Counted from the first letter of the stretch, positions 22,801-30,448 are shown. The stretch: 64,000 nucleotides of DNA from Tepidiforma flava (GCF_027594505.1 NZ_CP115149.1:1148812-1212811), one strand, 5' to 3'. A program made the numbers and translations. The notes: generated from the sequence alone by a model not told the origin.

Positions 22801-23378
22801 TCGAGGATATCGCGGGCCACGCGCCCGCCGTGGACGATGAATCGCTGAAGCGGCCGCGGCATAACCTGCTGCCGCCGGGCCACCAGCTGCTGGATCTCCT
22901 CCGCCGTGGCTCCGTACCTCGAAGGGTCCTCGACGCTCGGCCAAATGACGCGCTCCATGAAATGGGGCACGAGTGCGCAGGGGATGAGCGAGTGCCCCAG
23001 GATCGGTGTCAGAAATCGGAGCGCGCCTTCCTCGACGAGGTGCGCGAAGGTCGGCAACCGGTTCTTCCGAAGGTAGCCTTCGAACCACTGGCCGAGCGCC
23101 GACTGGTCGCTCATGTCGAACCGGCGGAGACCGAACGCCTCCTTCAGATGCGGCCAGAAGGCGTCGCCGTCGTACCAGAACCGCGCTACCGCAACGATGC
23201 CCACGGCAAGGCAGTGGGGCCACCGGATCTCGGCAGCTCCGAGTCCAAGGCGGCCGAGGTTTCGGCACAATTCTTCGGCATTGCGCTGCTGCAAGGTGAC
23301 TTCGCCGAGCAGCTCAACCCCGGCGACCCTTGCCCGCAGGTGCCGCTCTGCTTCCGTGAGAACTGCGTCGATGCCCAT
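19842..23378 (-). CDS. large defence-associated protein, DruH-like candidate
   Basis: This 1178-residue cytoplasmic protein has no recognised catalytic motif. Residues about 1-230 are helical, with LGQWFEGYLRKNRLPTFAHL, then RFLTPILGHSLIPCALVPHF, then LQRFIVHGGRVARDILERSL. The middle (about 260-850) is beta-rich and looks like several Ig-like or sandwich domains (VQVKLELPYLDDPSAKWAVS; SPGRYRFELLVDDPWTG). The C-terminal third is helical. The helicase gene starts inside its last codons, so both are one operon. Size, order and partner fit DruH of Druantia type III, but I cannot confirm homology by eye. ATG at 23378 is chosen over an upstream extension to 23543; its ribosome site is weak. Confidence 0.7.
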   Translation of the reverse strand: MGIDAVLTEAERHLRARVAGVELLGEVTLQQRNAEELCRNLGRLGLGAAEIRWPHCLAVGIVAVARFWYDGDAFWPHLKEAFGLRRFDMSDQSALGQWFEGYLRKNRLPTFAHLVEEGALRFLTPILGHSLIPCALVPHFMERVIWPSVEDPSRYGATAEEIQQLVARRQQVMPRPLQRFIVHGGRVARDILERSLDVAGAAGAGEEPPKLLPGWLQDEIVAWVRQRAAGGLGRGRPRQRTSWRPPVLRFDPVFVQVKLELPYLDDPSAKWAVSFSGDRIAEVGYTPPWKRLGAAESVAVERPFSSLRVDCSLGNGRTVTRSLGGLSVDRPYLVFDARSGRVLADQRYLSGSDWYIVMPASAAIVLAGGAELRAKEDLGEPFGAWPDLTVRRFVVEQSVDELVLVAGREEFRLRRIQQPKAAYLDTPELPPYLAPMTDAVLAFESRLPTVVLPPRSGAGAHEGLPESWVARTWSDREGPHIEMPAKDLDPSPEPGGGFRVRLENLIPGHDVGEWNIELLGPLGQGLRRRLALLPDIAFEGAEEAVGVAGPDLPVARVIARTREGMEVLEEGDAHAPVEHGWELFDRNRNGRIPFRVLDSRTGREVHALLKLPVVQWWWTGHGAWGSAANAPLSLVVEELEARSAPRLRAENPTGHRLALRLYGHAGNLLQEQVKAGQAVLFELASYLTTLEGEISTTGHLRLELIGRRDEVLGSAEVARVRRRIEVGELNFLDTGDGTTVEWQLRKPPENLQARVTSLARPWEDAETASAEVGTGGVCRATFRLMSPGRYRFELLVDDPWTGTTPLGDPVETWKGSLQELRRRVQGLPPTVEGKLEDLLLDRDMSSRDTRFRELVRGMGPHQAGELLGLVFRACATGRGGELLRLPWEELAPAVTRIPSADLETLITALPVTPGDSQSAPLLVAAGLDRAPALAGAPLTAEARARLWQLWKPLGALAELRLCPVDPQAFERCSDLLGFPGSAEVNGAEDDAPEGGDSGRTAKIADRPGGLPEVGSAGGTEFSPEPVRIAAMKALLSPVPSRPFDRDGWLNACFETLEGLAGRAAQLEPERDRLIRKYGNLAPQLEQAVVKLLPALGLDSRQVHREQYPWAFLCRVSLVAAAARRLVARREAVLPRERFRELDDVAAALARLLLPVYERDLMLAEILCCQEFEWRQQSN

Positions 23379-23663
23379 AGGTTCCGGGCGCAAACAGTAG
23401 CCCGCGGCCGCGCCCCGCCGCAATAGCGACAAGATTTGTCGTGATTGGGCGCACCCCTCCGCCGGCGCGATGACGCCCTCGAGCAGGCGACAACCACCCG
23501 CGTACCCGCTCGGCGCTACTGCAGCGATGGACAGGTGCGGCACGTGCTCGCCGACACCTCATCGGCGAGTCAATTGATGGCTTTCAGCGGGACGCATATG
23601 ACAGCCCGGGGACTCCTCCGCCACAATTCGGCCGAATACCTGCACCTCCGGGCGAGACGTCAC

Positions 23664-24896
23664 ATGCCCGTCATCTTTCGAAAAACACAAGCTCAGCGCC
23701 ACCCAAGCGAGCCGGCCGCGATTTCGCGAACGCACGCGGCGGTTATCACGTGCGCCGCACTCTGCCTGCTCCCCATCCTGTCCGCCTGTGCTGACCGGGA
23801 GCCCGCGCCAAACCAGTCGGCTGACGTGGACAGCCTCCGTGCGACGGTGGCCGCCCTCCAGACGGCAGTCGTGACGCCTACCCCAAGCCCGCCTACCCCG
23901 CAACCAACGGAATGCGGCCAGCAGGACATCGCCCGAGCAAGCCGCGCGGTGGTGCGCATCTTGACCGAACAAAGCTCCGGGTCCGGGTTCTTTGTCAGTC
24001 CCAACGTGCTCGTGACGAACCGCCACGTCGTCGGCACCAGCGACGCCGTGACCATCGAATGGCAGGACGGGCGCCGCTCATCGGCAAGCGTTTACTACGT
24101 CTCTCCCGACCGGGACCTGGCGGTTGTGCTCAGTGCCGAGCCTTCATTTGAAACCCTTACGTGGGCCGAGGCGGGCGCGGTCCGTCTCGCCGACGAGGTC
24201 TACGGAATCGGCTATCCGCTGGGCGCGAGGGGGCTTCCAGTCGTGACGCGAGGCATCGTCTCCCGTTACGGAGAAACATCGGCTGGCCGAATCGTGCAGA
24301 CTGACGCCGCGCTCAACCCCGGGAACTCCGGCGGCCCGCTCGTGGACCGTTGCGGGCGGGTGGTAGGAATCGTCACGTGGAAGTTCACCATTGCCGAGGG
24401 CATCGCCTACGCGATTGCAACCGCCGACGCGCGGCCGAGGGTGGAGCCGGCAGTCGAATTCGTGTCCGGGCGCGCCCGGAGCCCGCTGTTCTCTGACCCG
24501 TTTTCGTTCTGTCGCTGGGTCGACACCATCGACTGGCCGGTGCACCAGCAGCCTCTCGGCATCTACTATGCGGGCGACCCTTCGCCCTTCGGGGGACAGC
24601 CCGGGGAGGAGGTCGTCTGGCGCTGCTGGGCCGGGAAGGTGCTGGGCTGCCGGGTCATGGCCAGTGCCGGGCCATGCATGAAGGCGAACACGAGCCGGGA
24701 GCCATCCCCCGAACTCCTGGCGTGGTGCCGCGCCAATCCATGGACGTCCCCGCCGCTGGCGGTGACCGGCCACAACTCCATCTTCCGCTGGGAGTGCTCC
24801 GGTTCGAACCCTATCATCGCGGAGCAGCTCATCCCGGACAGCAGCATCGACGGGCTGGGGTATTTCCTGGGCCCCTGGTTCGAAATCCGCCCCTAG
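23664..24896 (+). CDS. trypsin-like serine protease lipoprotein with Cys-rich C-terminal domain
   Basis: This 410-residue exported protein has a signal peptide ending in the lipobox LSAC (Cys42), then a short helix and a Thr/Pro linker (TPTPSPPTPQPT). Residues about 84-270 form a trypsin/HtrA-like domain with His121 (VTNRHVVG), Asp151 (DRDLAVV) and Ser222 (NPGNSGGPL). No PDZ domain follows; instead there is a ~130-residue Cys-rich module (WRCWAGKVLGCRV, PCMKANTSREPS, AWCRANPW, FRWECSGSNP). Upstream in-frame Mets exist (23577, 23598), but 23664 gives a clean signal peptide. It is divergent from the DruH-like gene and ends in a CTAG shared with lon. Confidence 0.85.
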   Translation: MPVIFRKTQAQRHPSEPAAISRTHAAVITCAALCLLPILSACADREPAPNQSADVDSLRATVAALQTAVVTPTPSPPTPQPTECGQQDIARASRAVVRILTEQSSGSGFFVSPNVLVTNRHVVGTSDAVTIEWQDGRRSSASVYYVSPDRDLAVVLSAEPSFETLTWAEAGAVRLADEVYGIGYPLGARGLPVVTRGIVSRYGETSAGRIVQTDAALNPGNSGGPLVDRCGRVVGIVTWKFTIAEGIAYAIATADARPRVEPAVEFVSGRARSPLFSDPFSFCRWVDTIDWPVHQQPLGIYYAGDPSPFGGQPGEEVVWRCWAGKVLGCRVMASAGPCMKANTSREPSPELLAWCRANPWTSPPLAVTGHNSIFRWECSGSNPIIAEQLIPDSSIDGLGYFLGPWFEIRP

Positions 24897-27313
24897 CCCA
24901 GCGCTTCCCGCATCACCTCCTCCGCGTCGGTCACGAAGACGAAGCGGAGGTCCTTTCGCGCCTCTTCGGGGACATCTTCGGTGTCGCGCTCGTTCTCTTT
25001 CGGCAGGATGACCGTCCGGATGCCGGCCCGGTGCGCGGCCAGCACCTTCTCCTTGATGCCGCCCACCGGCAGCACCCGGCCGTGGAGCGTGATTTCGCCC
25101 GTCATCGCCACGTCGGAGCGCACCGGTCGGCCGCTCGCCAGCGAAACGAGCGCCGTCGCCATCGTGATGCCCGCGGAGGGGCCGTCCTTCGGCACCGCGC
25201 CCGCCGGCACGTGGACGTGCACCGCCTTGTGCTCGAAGAAGCCCGGGTCGATGCCCAGCTTCGCCGCGTTCGAACGAACCCACGTCAGCGCCGCCTGCAC
25301 GCTTTCGCGCATCACATCGCCAAGCTGACCGGTGAGGATGAGCCGCTCCTCGGCGGCGGGCATGGCCGCAGCTTCGACCTGGAGGACGTCGCCGCCGGCG
25401 GGCGTCCAGGCGAGCCCGGTGGCGATGCCGGGCCGGTCGATGCGGATGAGCGACTCCTCCGGGATGCGCGGCCGGCCGAGGTACGTTTCGACGGCAGCGA
25501 CGTCGACCGTCACGGGCGTGGCTTCGCCTTCGACGACGCGGCGGGCGATGCGGCGGACGACGCCGGCGATTTCCCGCTCGAGCCCGCGCACGCCCGCTTC
25601 GCGCGTGTACCGGCGGATGATGTGGCGGAGGGCCGCCTCCTCGAAGACGATTTCGCCGGGCTGGAGGCCGTGGGCGCGCAGCTGCCGGGGCACCAGGTAC
25701 CGCTCGGCGATGTGGAGCTTCTCCTCCTCCGTGTAGCCGGAGAGCTGCATCACCTCCATGCGGTCGCGCAGGGGCGGCGAGATGGTGTCGAGCGTGTTCG
25801 CCGTGGCGATGAAGAGCACGGCCGAGAGGTCGAACGGCACGCCGAGGTAGGTATCGGTGAAGCGGTGGTTCTGGGCCGGGTCGAGCACTTCGAGGAGGGC
25901 CGCGGCCGGGTCGCCGCGCCAGTCGCTGCCAACCTTGTCGATCTCGTCGAGCATGATGACCGGGTCGCGCGTGCCGGCCTGCCGGAGCGCCTGGATGATG
26001 CGGCCGGGCATCGCGCCGATGTACGTCCGCCGGTGGCCGCGAATCTCCGCTTCGTCGTGGACGCCGCCGAGGGCAACGCGGGCGAACTTCCGGTCCAGCG
26101 CGCGGGCGATCGACTGCCCGAGGCTCGTCTTGCCGACGCCGGGCGGGCCGACGAAGCAGAGGATCGGCTCGGCGGCGGCGCGCTCGGCGGGCGGCGCCTC
26201 TTCGCCGCCATCGGCAGCGGCGGCGGCGCGCTCGGCGCGGAGCTTGCGCACGGCGAGGTAATCGAGGATGCGGTCCTTGATCTTCTCGAGGTCGTAGTGG
26301 TCCTCATCGAGGACGGCGCGCGCGCGTTCGATGTCGATGGCGGAGCCGCTGAGCTGCTGCCACGGGAGGTTCGCCATCCAGTCGAGGTAGGTGCGGATCA
26401 TCCCCTGCTCGGGCGAGCCGGGCGGCAGCAGGGCGAGCCGGTCGAGCTCGCGCTCGGCTTCGGCCTTCGCCTCGGGCGGCAGGCCGGCCTCCTCGATGCG
26501 CCGGCGGAGGTCGGCGATCTCCTCGCCTTCGCCTTCGCCGAGCTCTTTCTGAATGGAGCGGAGCTGTTCGCGGAGGAAGTATTCGCGCTGCGATTTCGAA
26601 AGCCGCTGTTCCGTCTCCTCGGCGATTTTGCGGCCGAGTTCGCGCACGGCGATTTCGTGCTGGATGAACTCGACGAGTTTGCGGAGCTTCGCCTCGACGG
26701 TGTCGAGCTCGAGCAGCTCCTGCCGCTGCGCGCCGGAGAGGGGGAGCGCGGCGCCGACGAGATAGGCGAGCTGGAGGGGGTCGGTGAGGGCCTCGGCGGC
26801 GGCGACGAACTCCTGCGGCAGCTGGATGACGGCCACCAGCCGGGCGATGAGTTCGAGCACGGCGCGGCGGAGCACTTCGCCTTCCGGCCCCTCGGCCGGC
26901 CGCTCGGGGGCGCGTTCGACGCGGGCCTGCAGGTACGGCTCGGTGGCGGTGAACTCGAGGATGCGGATGCGCTCCATCCCCTGCACCACGACCTGCAGGG
27001 TGCCTTCGCCCGAGCGGGCGAGGTGGTGGACGACGCCGATGGTGCCGATGCGGTGGACGTGCTCCGGCCCGGCGAGGTCGACGGCGTCGGTGTTCTGGGC
27101 GACGAAGACGAGGCGGCGGTCGGCCCGCATCACATCGTCGATGAGGCGGACGGAGCGGGGCTGGCCGACGGCGAGCGGCACGACGGCGAAGGGGAAGACG
27201 ACGGTGCCGCCGCGGAGGGGGAGGACGGGAAGGGTTTCGATGCCGCCGTCATCGGCGGGCGTGCCGGGGTCGGCGGGCCGGCGTTCGGCCGCGGGCAGGG
27301 CGTCGTCGCTCAC
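24893..27313 (-). CDS. lon: ATP-dependent Lon protease
   Basis: This 806-residue Lon (S16) degrades misfolded and regulatory proteins in the cytoplasm. The N-terminal substrate domain begins LPVLPLRGGTVVFPFAVVPL. The AAA+ module has GPPGVGKTSLG (about residue 389) and VIMLDEIDKVG. The protease domain has the Ser/Lys dyad in PKDGPSAGITMATAL (Ser near 711) and VGGIKEKVLAAHRAGI. The start is GTG at 27313, overlapping the TGA of the upstream hsp20 gene (GTGA), so chaperone and protease are translationally coupled. Longer upstream starts would run through hsp20. It converges with the protease lipoprotein gene at a shared CTAG. Confidence 0.97.
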   Translation of the reverse strand: MSDDALPAAERRPADPGTPADDGGIETLPVLPLRGGTVVFPFAVVPLAVGQPRSVRLIDDVMRADRRLVFVAQNTDAVDLAGPEHVHRIGTIGVVHHLARSGEGTLQVVVQGMERIRILEFTATEPYLQARVERAPERPAEGPEGEVLRRAVLELIARLVAVIQLPQEFVAAAEALTDPLQLAYLVGAALPLSGAQRQELLELDTVEAKLRKLVEFIQHEIAVRELGRKIAEETEQRLSKSQREYFLREQLRSIQKELGEGEGEEIADLRRRIEEAGLPPEAKAEAERELDRLALLPPGSPEQGMIRTYLDWMANLPWQQLSGSAIDIERARAVLDEDHYDLEKIKDRILDYLAVRKLRAERAAAAADGGEEAPPAERAAAEPILCFVGPPGVGKTSLGQSIARALDRKFARVALGGVHDEAEIRGHRRTYIGAMPGRIIQALRQAGTRDPVIMLDEIDKVGSDWRGDPAAALLEVLDPAQNHRFTDTYLGVPFDLSAVLFIATANTLDTISPPLRDRMEVMQLSGYTEEEKLHIAERYLVPRQLRAHGLQPGEIVFEEAALRHIIRRYTREAGVRGLEREIAGVVRRIARRVVEGEATPVTVDVAAVETYLGRPRIPEESLIRIDRPGIATGLAWTPAGGDVLQVEAAAMPAAEERLILTGQLGDVMRESVQAALTWVRSNAAKLGIDPGFFEHKAVHVHVPAGAVPKDGPSAGITMATALVSLASGRPVRSDVAMTGEITLHGRVLPVGGIKEKVLAAHRAGIRTVILPKENERDTEDVPEEARKDLRFVFVTDAEEVMREALG

Positions 27314-27729
27314 CGGGTGGTGCCTCCGTTGGCTTTCGGGAATTCGAGGATGAGCAGGCCGTTCTCGTAGCTGGCCCGCGTGGCGTCGTGGTCGATGGCG
27401 CAGGGGAGCGGCACTTCGAGCCGGAACGGCCCCTGCCGGATCTGGGCGGCGTGGTAGCGCGCATCGACTGGCGGGGGCGGCAGCCGGCGCCGGCCTTCGA
27501 TGACGACCGCGTCGTCGTAGAAGAGGAGGTCGATATCGTCGATGGAGACGCCGGCGAGCTCGACCATCACGGTCAGCGCGCCGGGCGATTCGGCGATGTC
27601 GGCCGCGGGCTGCCACCACGTCTGGGCGAGGCGGACGCGCTCCCGGCCGGGGAGCAGCCCCGCGCCGAGGGGCTCCGGCCCGGTGCGGACCATGAGGGCA
27701 TAGCGGTAGCTGATACGGCGGTAGCGCAT
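27310..27729 (-). CDS. small heat shock protein, HSP20 family
   Basis: This 139-residue alpha-crystallin-type chaperone holds unfolding proteins until refolding or degradation. The core includes WQPAADIAESPGALTVMVEL, AGVSIDDIDLLFYDDAVVIEG, GPFRLEVPLPCAIDHDA and YENGLLILEFPKANG, the normal order of HSP20 strands. The C-terminal I-x-I anchor is short or missing (ends NGGTTR). ATG at 27729 is chosen. The gene is translationally coupled to lon, a logical chaperone-protease pair. The leader can fold strongly and the GAGG ribosome site lies within a CCTCGCGAGG palindrome. Confidence 0.9.
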   Translation of the reverse strand: MRYRRISYRYALMVRTGPEPLGAGLLPGRERVRLAQTWWQPAADIAESPGALTVMVELAGVSIDDIDLLFYDDAVVIEGRRRLPPPPVDARYHAAQIRQGPFRLEVPLPCAIDHDATRASYENGLLILEFPKANGGTTR

Positions 27730-27739
27730 GGGGCCGAAA

Positions 27740-27783
27740 CCTCGCGAGGGGGCCCGCCCGGGCGGGTCGTCCCCCTCATTGTA
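27740..27783 (-). promoter_or_regulatory. hsp20-lon promoter -10 and structured leader
   Basis: Read on the minus strand, TACAAT (27783-27778) is a good -10 and transcription would start near 27771. The leader then begins with GAGGGGG (27777-27771), which can pair with CCCCCTC (27752-27746) around the inner palindrome CCCGCCCGGGCGGG. The next palindrome CCTCGCGAGG (27749-27740) overlaps that stem and contains the likely ribosome site GAGG. Two mutually exclusive folds, one hiding the ribosome site, suggest an RNA thermometer or similar control. No good -35 is seen 17 bases upstream. Confidence 0.4.
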
Positions 27784-27943
27784 GGGGCTCGCGGGCGACG
27801 AACGGGGGACGTCGCGGCGAGGGCGGGCGGCGGCGGGCCCCGGCCCGGCGAAGGTAAAGGCCGACCGCTTCACCTAGGACCATTCTCGGCCACGGGGGCT
27901 GGTGCAACACTGGATGCAATCTTTGGCCGAGGAGGTGCAGCGC

Positions 27944-28438
27944 ATGAAACGCAACGCGGACGGCGACCTGATCAGACTCTTCAAGGAGGTGCTCGAAGAA
28001 GTCATGCGCGAGGAATTCATCGCCCGCCCCCGCATCGAGGCCCTGAAGCGGGTGGCGAACGTGGACGTCTTCTGCCCGGTCGAACGGTGCGCGCTCGCCC
28101 GGGGGGAGCTGGCCTGGCCGGTGGTCGAGATCGCCGGCCACCTGGCGGCGGTCCACGGGTGGGAGCCGGCCCGCATCCGCCGCTGGGTGGAGCGGCAGGC
28201 TGAGTGCCCGGTCTGCCTCGGCACGGGCGCCTACCCGTACGGCCGGGCGCAGCGCCTGCCGCTCGGGGAGTGCCTGAACTGCGAGGGCACCGGCCGCGCC
28301 GTCGAGGGCTGCTACCGGTTCGCGGCGAAGACGCGGCGCAGCTACTGGCGGCGGCACTTCAAGGCCGAACCGCCCTACCGGATTGCGTGGCGGCGGCACG
28401 CCGAGGCCGAGGGCGTCCTGCCCATCGAGCCGTACTAG
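27944..28438 (+). CDS. hypothetical protein with a DnaJ-type CxxCxGxG zinc motif
   Basis: This 164-residue soluble protein begins with an acidic helix (LIRLFKEVLEEVMREEF). It has VDVFCPVERCALARGELAWP (Cys pair) and then CPVCLGTGAYPYG...GECLNCEGTG, two CxxCxGxG-like knuckles as in DnaJ or tryptophan-operon anti-TRAP zinc domains. The C-terminus is basic and aromatic (TRRSYWRRHFKAEPPYR). ATG at 27944 has GGAGG ten bases upstream; an in-frame ATG at 27914 does not. It is divergent from hsp20-lon. Zinc binding is likely; the role (RNA, DNA or protein binding) is unknown. Confidence 0.75.
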   Translation: MKRNADGDLIRLFKEVLEEVMREEFIARPRIEALKRVANVDVFCPVERCALARGELAWPVVEIAGHLAAVHGWEPARIRRWVERQAECPVCLGTGAYPYGRAQRLPLGECLNCEGTGRAVEGCYRFAAKTRRSYWRRHFKAEPPYRIAWRRHAEAEGVLPIEPY

Positions 28439-28472
28439 CCGGCGCGGCCGGCCCCGGCCCGCGCCAGCGCGG

Positions 28473-28491
28473 CCCGGCGGAATCCGCCGGG
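28473..28491. terminator. hairpin between convergent genes
   Basis: CCCGGCGG and CCGCCGGG form a perfect 8-bp stem around AAT, 35 bases after the stop of the zinc-motif gene and 44 bases from the stop of the opposing small membrane gene. There is no T-tract on either side, so it may act as a bidirectional, partly factor-dependent terminator. Confidence 0.4.
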
Positions 28492-28534
28492 GCCTTCGCT
28501 CATCCCGGGAGGCGGCTTCGGGGGTGGCGCGAGC

Positions 28535-28771
28535 TCAGCCGCTCCGCCGCCAGCGCTCCAGCAGCCGGAGCAGGTCATCGACCGGGAAGCTGAGCGCCTG
28601 GAGCGAGACGACGAGGATGGCCGCCGTTGCGATGGTCAGCTCATCCGGGCCGGCGCCGGTGACGTCCTGCCAGGCGAGCGCGGCGCCGCTGATGAGCGCG
28701 AGGGCGGCAGCGAGCGTGGTTCGGACGCGGCCGTGGTAGCCGTTCCCGCCGCCCGGCGCGCCGGCGCTCAC
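28535..28771 (-). CDS. small two-helix membrane protein
   Basis: This 78-residue protein has two hydrophobic segments (TTLAAALALISGAALAWQ and LTIATAAILVVSLQALSFPV) and a charged C-terminal helix (DDLLRLLERWRRSG). The start is GTG at 28771, overlapping the TGA of the upstream tiny gene (GTGA). The two form a coupled pair of micro-membrane proteins. Size and topology recall holins, but no phage genes are nearby and no family is recognised. Confidence 0.55.
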   Translation of the reverse strand: MSAGAPGGGNGYHGRVRTTLAAALALISGAALAWQDVTGAGPDELTIATAAILVVSLQALSFPVDDLLRLLERWRRSG

Positions 28772-28932
28772 GGCAGCCTCCGCGCGAGGCTGCCCGCGAC
28801 GGCGGCCGGCAGGCCGAGGGCGAACGCGGCGATGAGCGCGGCGGCCGGGCCGGCGGCCGAGGCGATGAGCGCGGCCGCGAGCGCGTTGGCGGCGGCGGCA
28901 GGGCGGAGGACGGAGATGTGACGGTGAGCCAC
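28768..28932 (-). CDS. 54-residue hydrophobic peptide gene
   Basis: This very short gene is supported by a strong ribosome site (AGGAGG, 7 bases before the GTG at 28932) and by the GTGA overlap with the next gene. The product is Ala-rich with one or two membrane segments (AAAANALAAALIASAAGPAA, then ALIAAFALGLPAAVAGSLAR). Function unknown; it may form a membrane complex with the 78-residue neighbour. Confidence 0.5.
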   Translation of the reverse strand: MAHRHISVLRPAAAANALAAALIASAAGPAAALIAAFALGLPAAVAGSLARRLP

Positions 28933-29043
28933 GGGGGGACCTCCTGGGGCGGATTTCCCCCGAGCGTGCGCCGCCCGCGCCGCAGCCCCGAGCGCCGGCC
29001 GTCACACCAGGCCCCCAAAACCCGGTCCGGGCGGCGAAACGAA

Positions 29044-29072
29044 GCGGGCGGGGGAGCTGGTCCCCCGCCCGC
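29044..29072 (-). terminator. strong terminator of the liv operon
   Basis: A perfect 12-bp stem (GCGGGCGGGGGA paired with TCCCCCGCCCGC, 5-base loop) lies 36 bases beyond the stop of the substrate-binding protein gene. On the minus strand the stem is followed by TTCGTTTCG, a moderately T-rich tail. It is the clearest terminator in the window. Confidence 0.75.
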
Positions 29073-29107
29073 CGGTCATGCGAAGCAGTGTGCGGCTGGC
29101 CGCCCGC

Positions 29108-30448
29108 CTACTTCTTCTTGCTGATGTCGATGACCTCGCCGAAGAGGTCCCACTTCTTGGCGGAGGGGTTGTACTTCGCCAGCTGCTCGGCCTGGATCGG
29201 GTAGTAATCCGGCGTGGCCGAGTCGACCGGCGAGGTGTTGATGAGGATGCCCGGCAGGAGGACGTCGATGCGGAGGTCCTTCAGGCTCGTCGCCTGCTTC
29301 AGGATGTTCTCCCGGGTGAGGTTGTTGCCGGCGTTCTTGAGGACTTCGACGAGCGTCTGGGCGACGGCGTAGCCGTACACGTTGAAGCCGTCGTTCACGT
29401 TGCCCGAGGGGTAGTACTTCGCCATGAAGTCCTTGTAGGCCTTGATGGCGGGGTCGTTCGCCCACTGCGGGTCGCCCGGGTCCTTGATGTAGAAGGTGGT
29501 GATGATGTTGCTGAGGTCGGCGCCCTGCTGCGCGGCCGGGTCGAGGACGGACGGGATCGACTGCGAGACCGAGTTGAGCAGGATCGTCGGCTTCCAGCCG
29601 ATCTGGGTCGCGGCGACGAGCGCCTGGGTGGCGAACTTCGGCGTGGCGACGAGGAAGAAGGTGTCGGCGCCGGATTCCTTCAGCTGGGCGACCTGCGCGT
29701 TGACCGAGGCGTCGGTCGTGGCGTAGGTGGCTTCCTTCACGATGACCTGGGAGGCCTTCGCGCCGAGCGCCTTCTTGAAGCCTTCGACGTAGTCCTTCCC
29801 GTAGTCGTCGTTCTGGTAGAGGATGGCGACTTTCGCGTTCGGCTTCTCCTTGGCGAGCCACTCGACGTAGATGGCCGATTCGGACTGGTAGTCGGGCTGC
29901 CAGCCCATGGTCCACGGGTGGCTCTTCGGGTCCGCGCCCCACTTCGAGGCGCCGGTGGCGACGAACAGGTGCGGGATCTTCTGCTGGTTCAGGTAATCCC
30001 AGATCGCGGTGTTGGGCGGCGTGCCGAGCGTATTGAAGACGAAGAGGACCTTCTCCTGCTCGACGAGTTCGCGCACGGCCTGGACGGTCTTGTCCGGCGA
30101 GTACTGGTCGTCCTTGGTGATGAACGTGATCTTCCGGCCGTTGATGCCGCCCTGCTCGTTCACCATCTTGAAGTAGGCTTCGACGGCCTTGCCGATGGTG
30201 CCGTAGGCAGCAGCCGGGCCGGAGAACGGGTAGACGCCGCCGATCTTGATTTCGGTGTCGGAGGCGCCGGTGTCGTACTTCTTGACGTCCTGCTGCTGGG
30301 TCGGCGTCTGGGCCGCTGGCGTCGTGCCGCCGGCGGCTGGCGTCTTGTCCTTGTCGTCGTCGTCATCGCCGCCGCAGGCGGCAGCGAGGACCATGGCGAC
30401 CGCGGCAAACAGCATGAGCAGCGCGGTCCAGCGTTTCGGTTTCCTCAT
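29108..30448 (-). CDS. branched-chain amino acid-type ABC transporter substrate-binding lipoprotein
   Basis: This 446-residue LivK/LivJ-type receptor has a lipoprotein signal peptide ending LAAACGGDDDDD, then a Thr/Ala/Gln linker (TPAAGGTTPAAQTPTQQQ) and a type I periplasmic-binding fold: IKIGGVYPFSGPAAAYG, ITFITKDDQYSPDKTVQAV, KVAILYQNDDYGKDYVEGF and NVYGYAVAQTLVEVLKNAG. AAGGA lies 5-10 bases before the ATG at 30448. It is the last gene after livG-livF-livH-livM and captures the ligand. The real ligand could be an amino acid, an amide or an aromatic acid; sequence alone does not tell. Confidence 0.94.
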   Translation of the reverse strand: MRKPKRWTALLMLFAAVAMVLAAACGGDDDDDKDKTPAAGGTTPAAQTPTQQQDVKKYDTGASDTEIKIGGVYPFSGPAAAYGTIGKAVEAYFKMVNEQGGINGRKITFITKDDQYSPDKTVQAVRELVEQEKVLFVFNTLGTPPNTAIWDYLNQQKIPHLFVATGASKWGADPKSHPWTMGWQPDYQSESAIYVEWLAKEKPNAKVAILYQNDDYGKDYVEGFKKALGAKASQVIVKEATYATTDASVNAQVAQLKESGADTFFLVATPKFATQALVAATQIGWKPTILLNSVSQSIPSVLDPAAQQGADLSNIITTFYIKDPGDPQWANDPAIKAYKDFMAKYYPSGNVNDGFNVYGYAVAQTLVEVLKNAGNNLTRENILKQATSLKDLRIDVLLPGILINTSPVDSATPDYYPIQAEQLAKYNPSAKKWDLFGEVIDISKKK

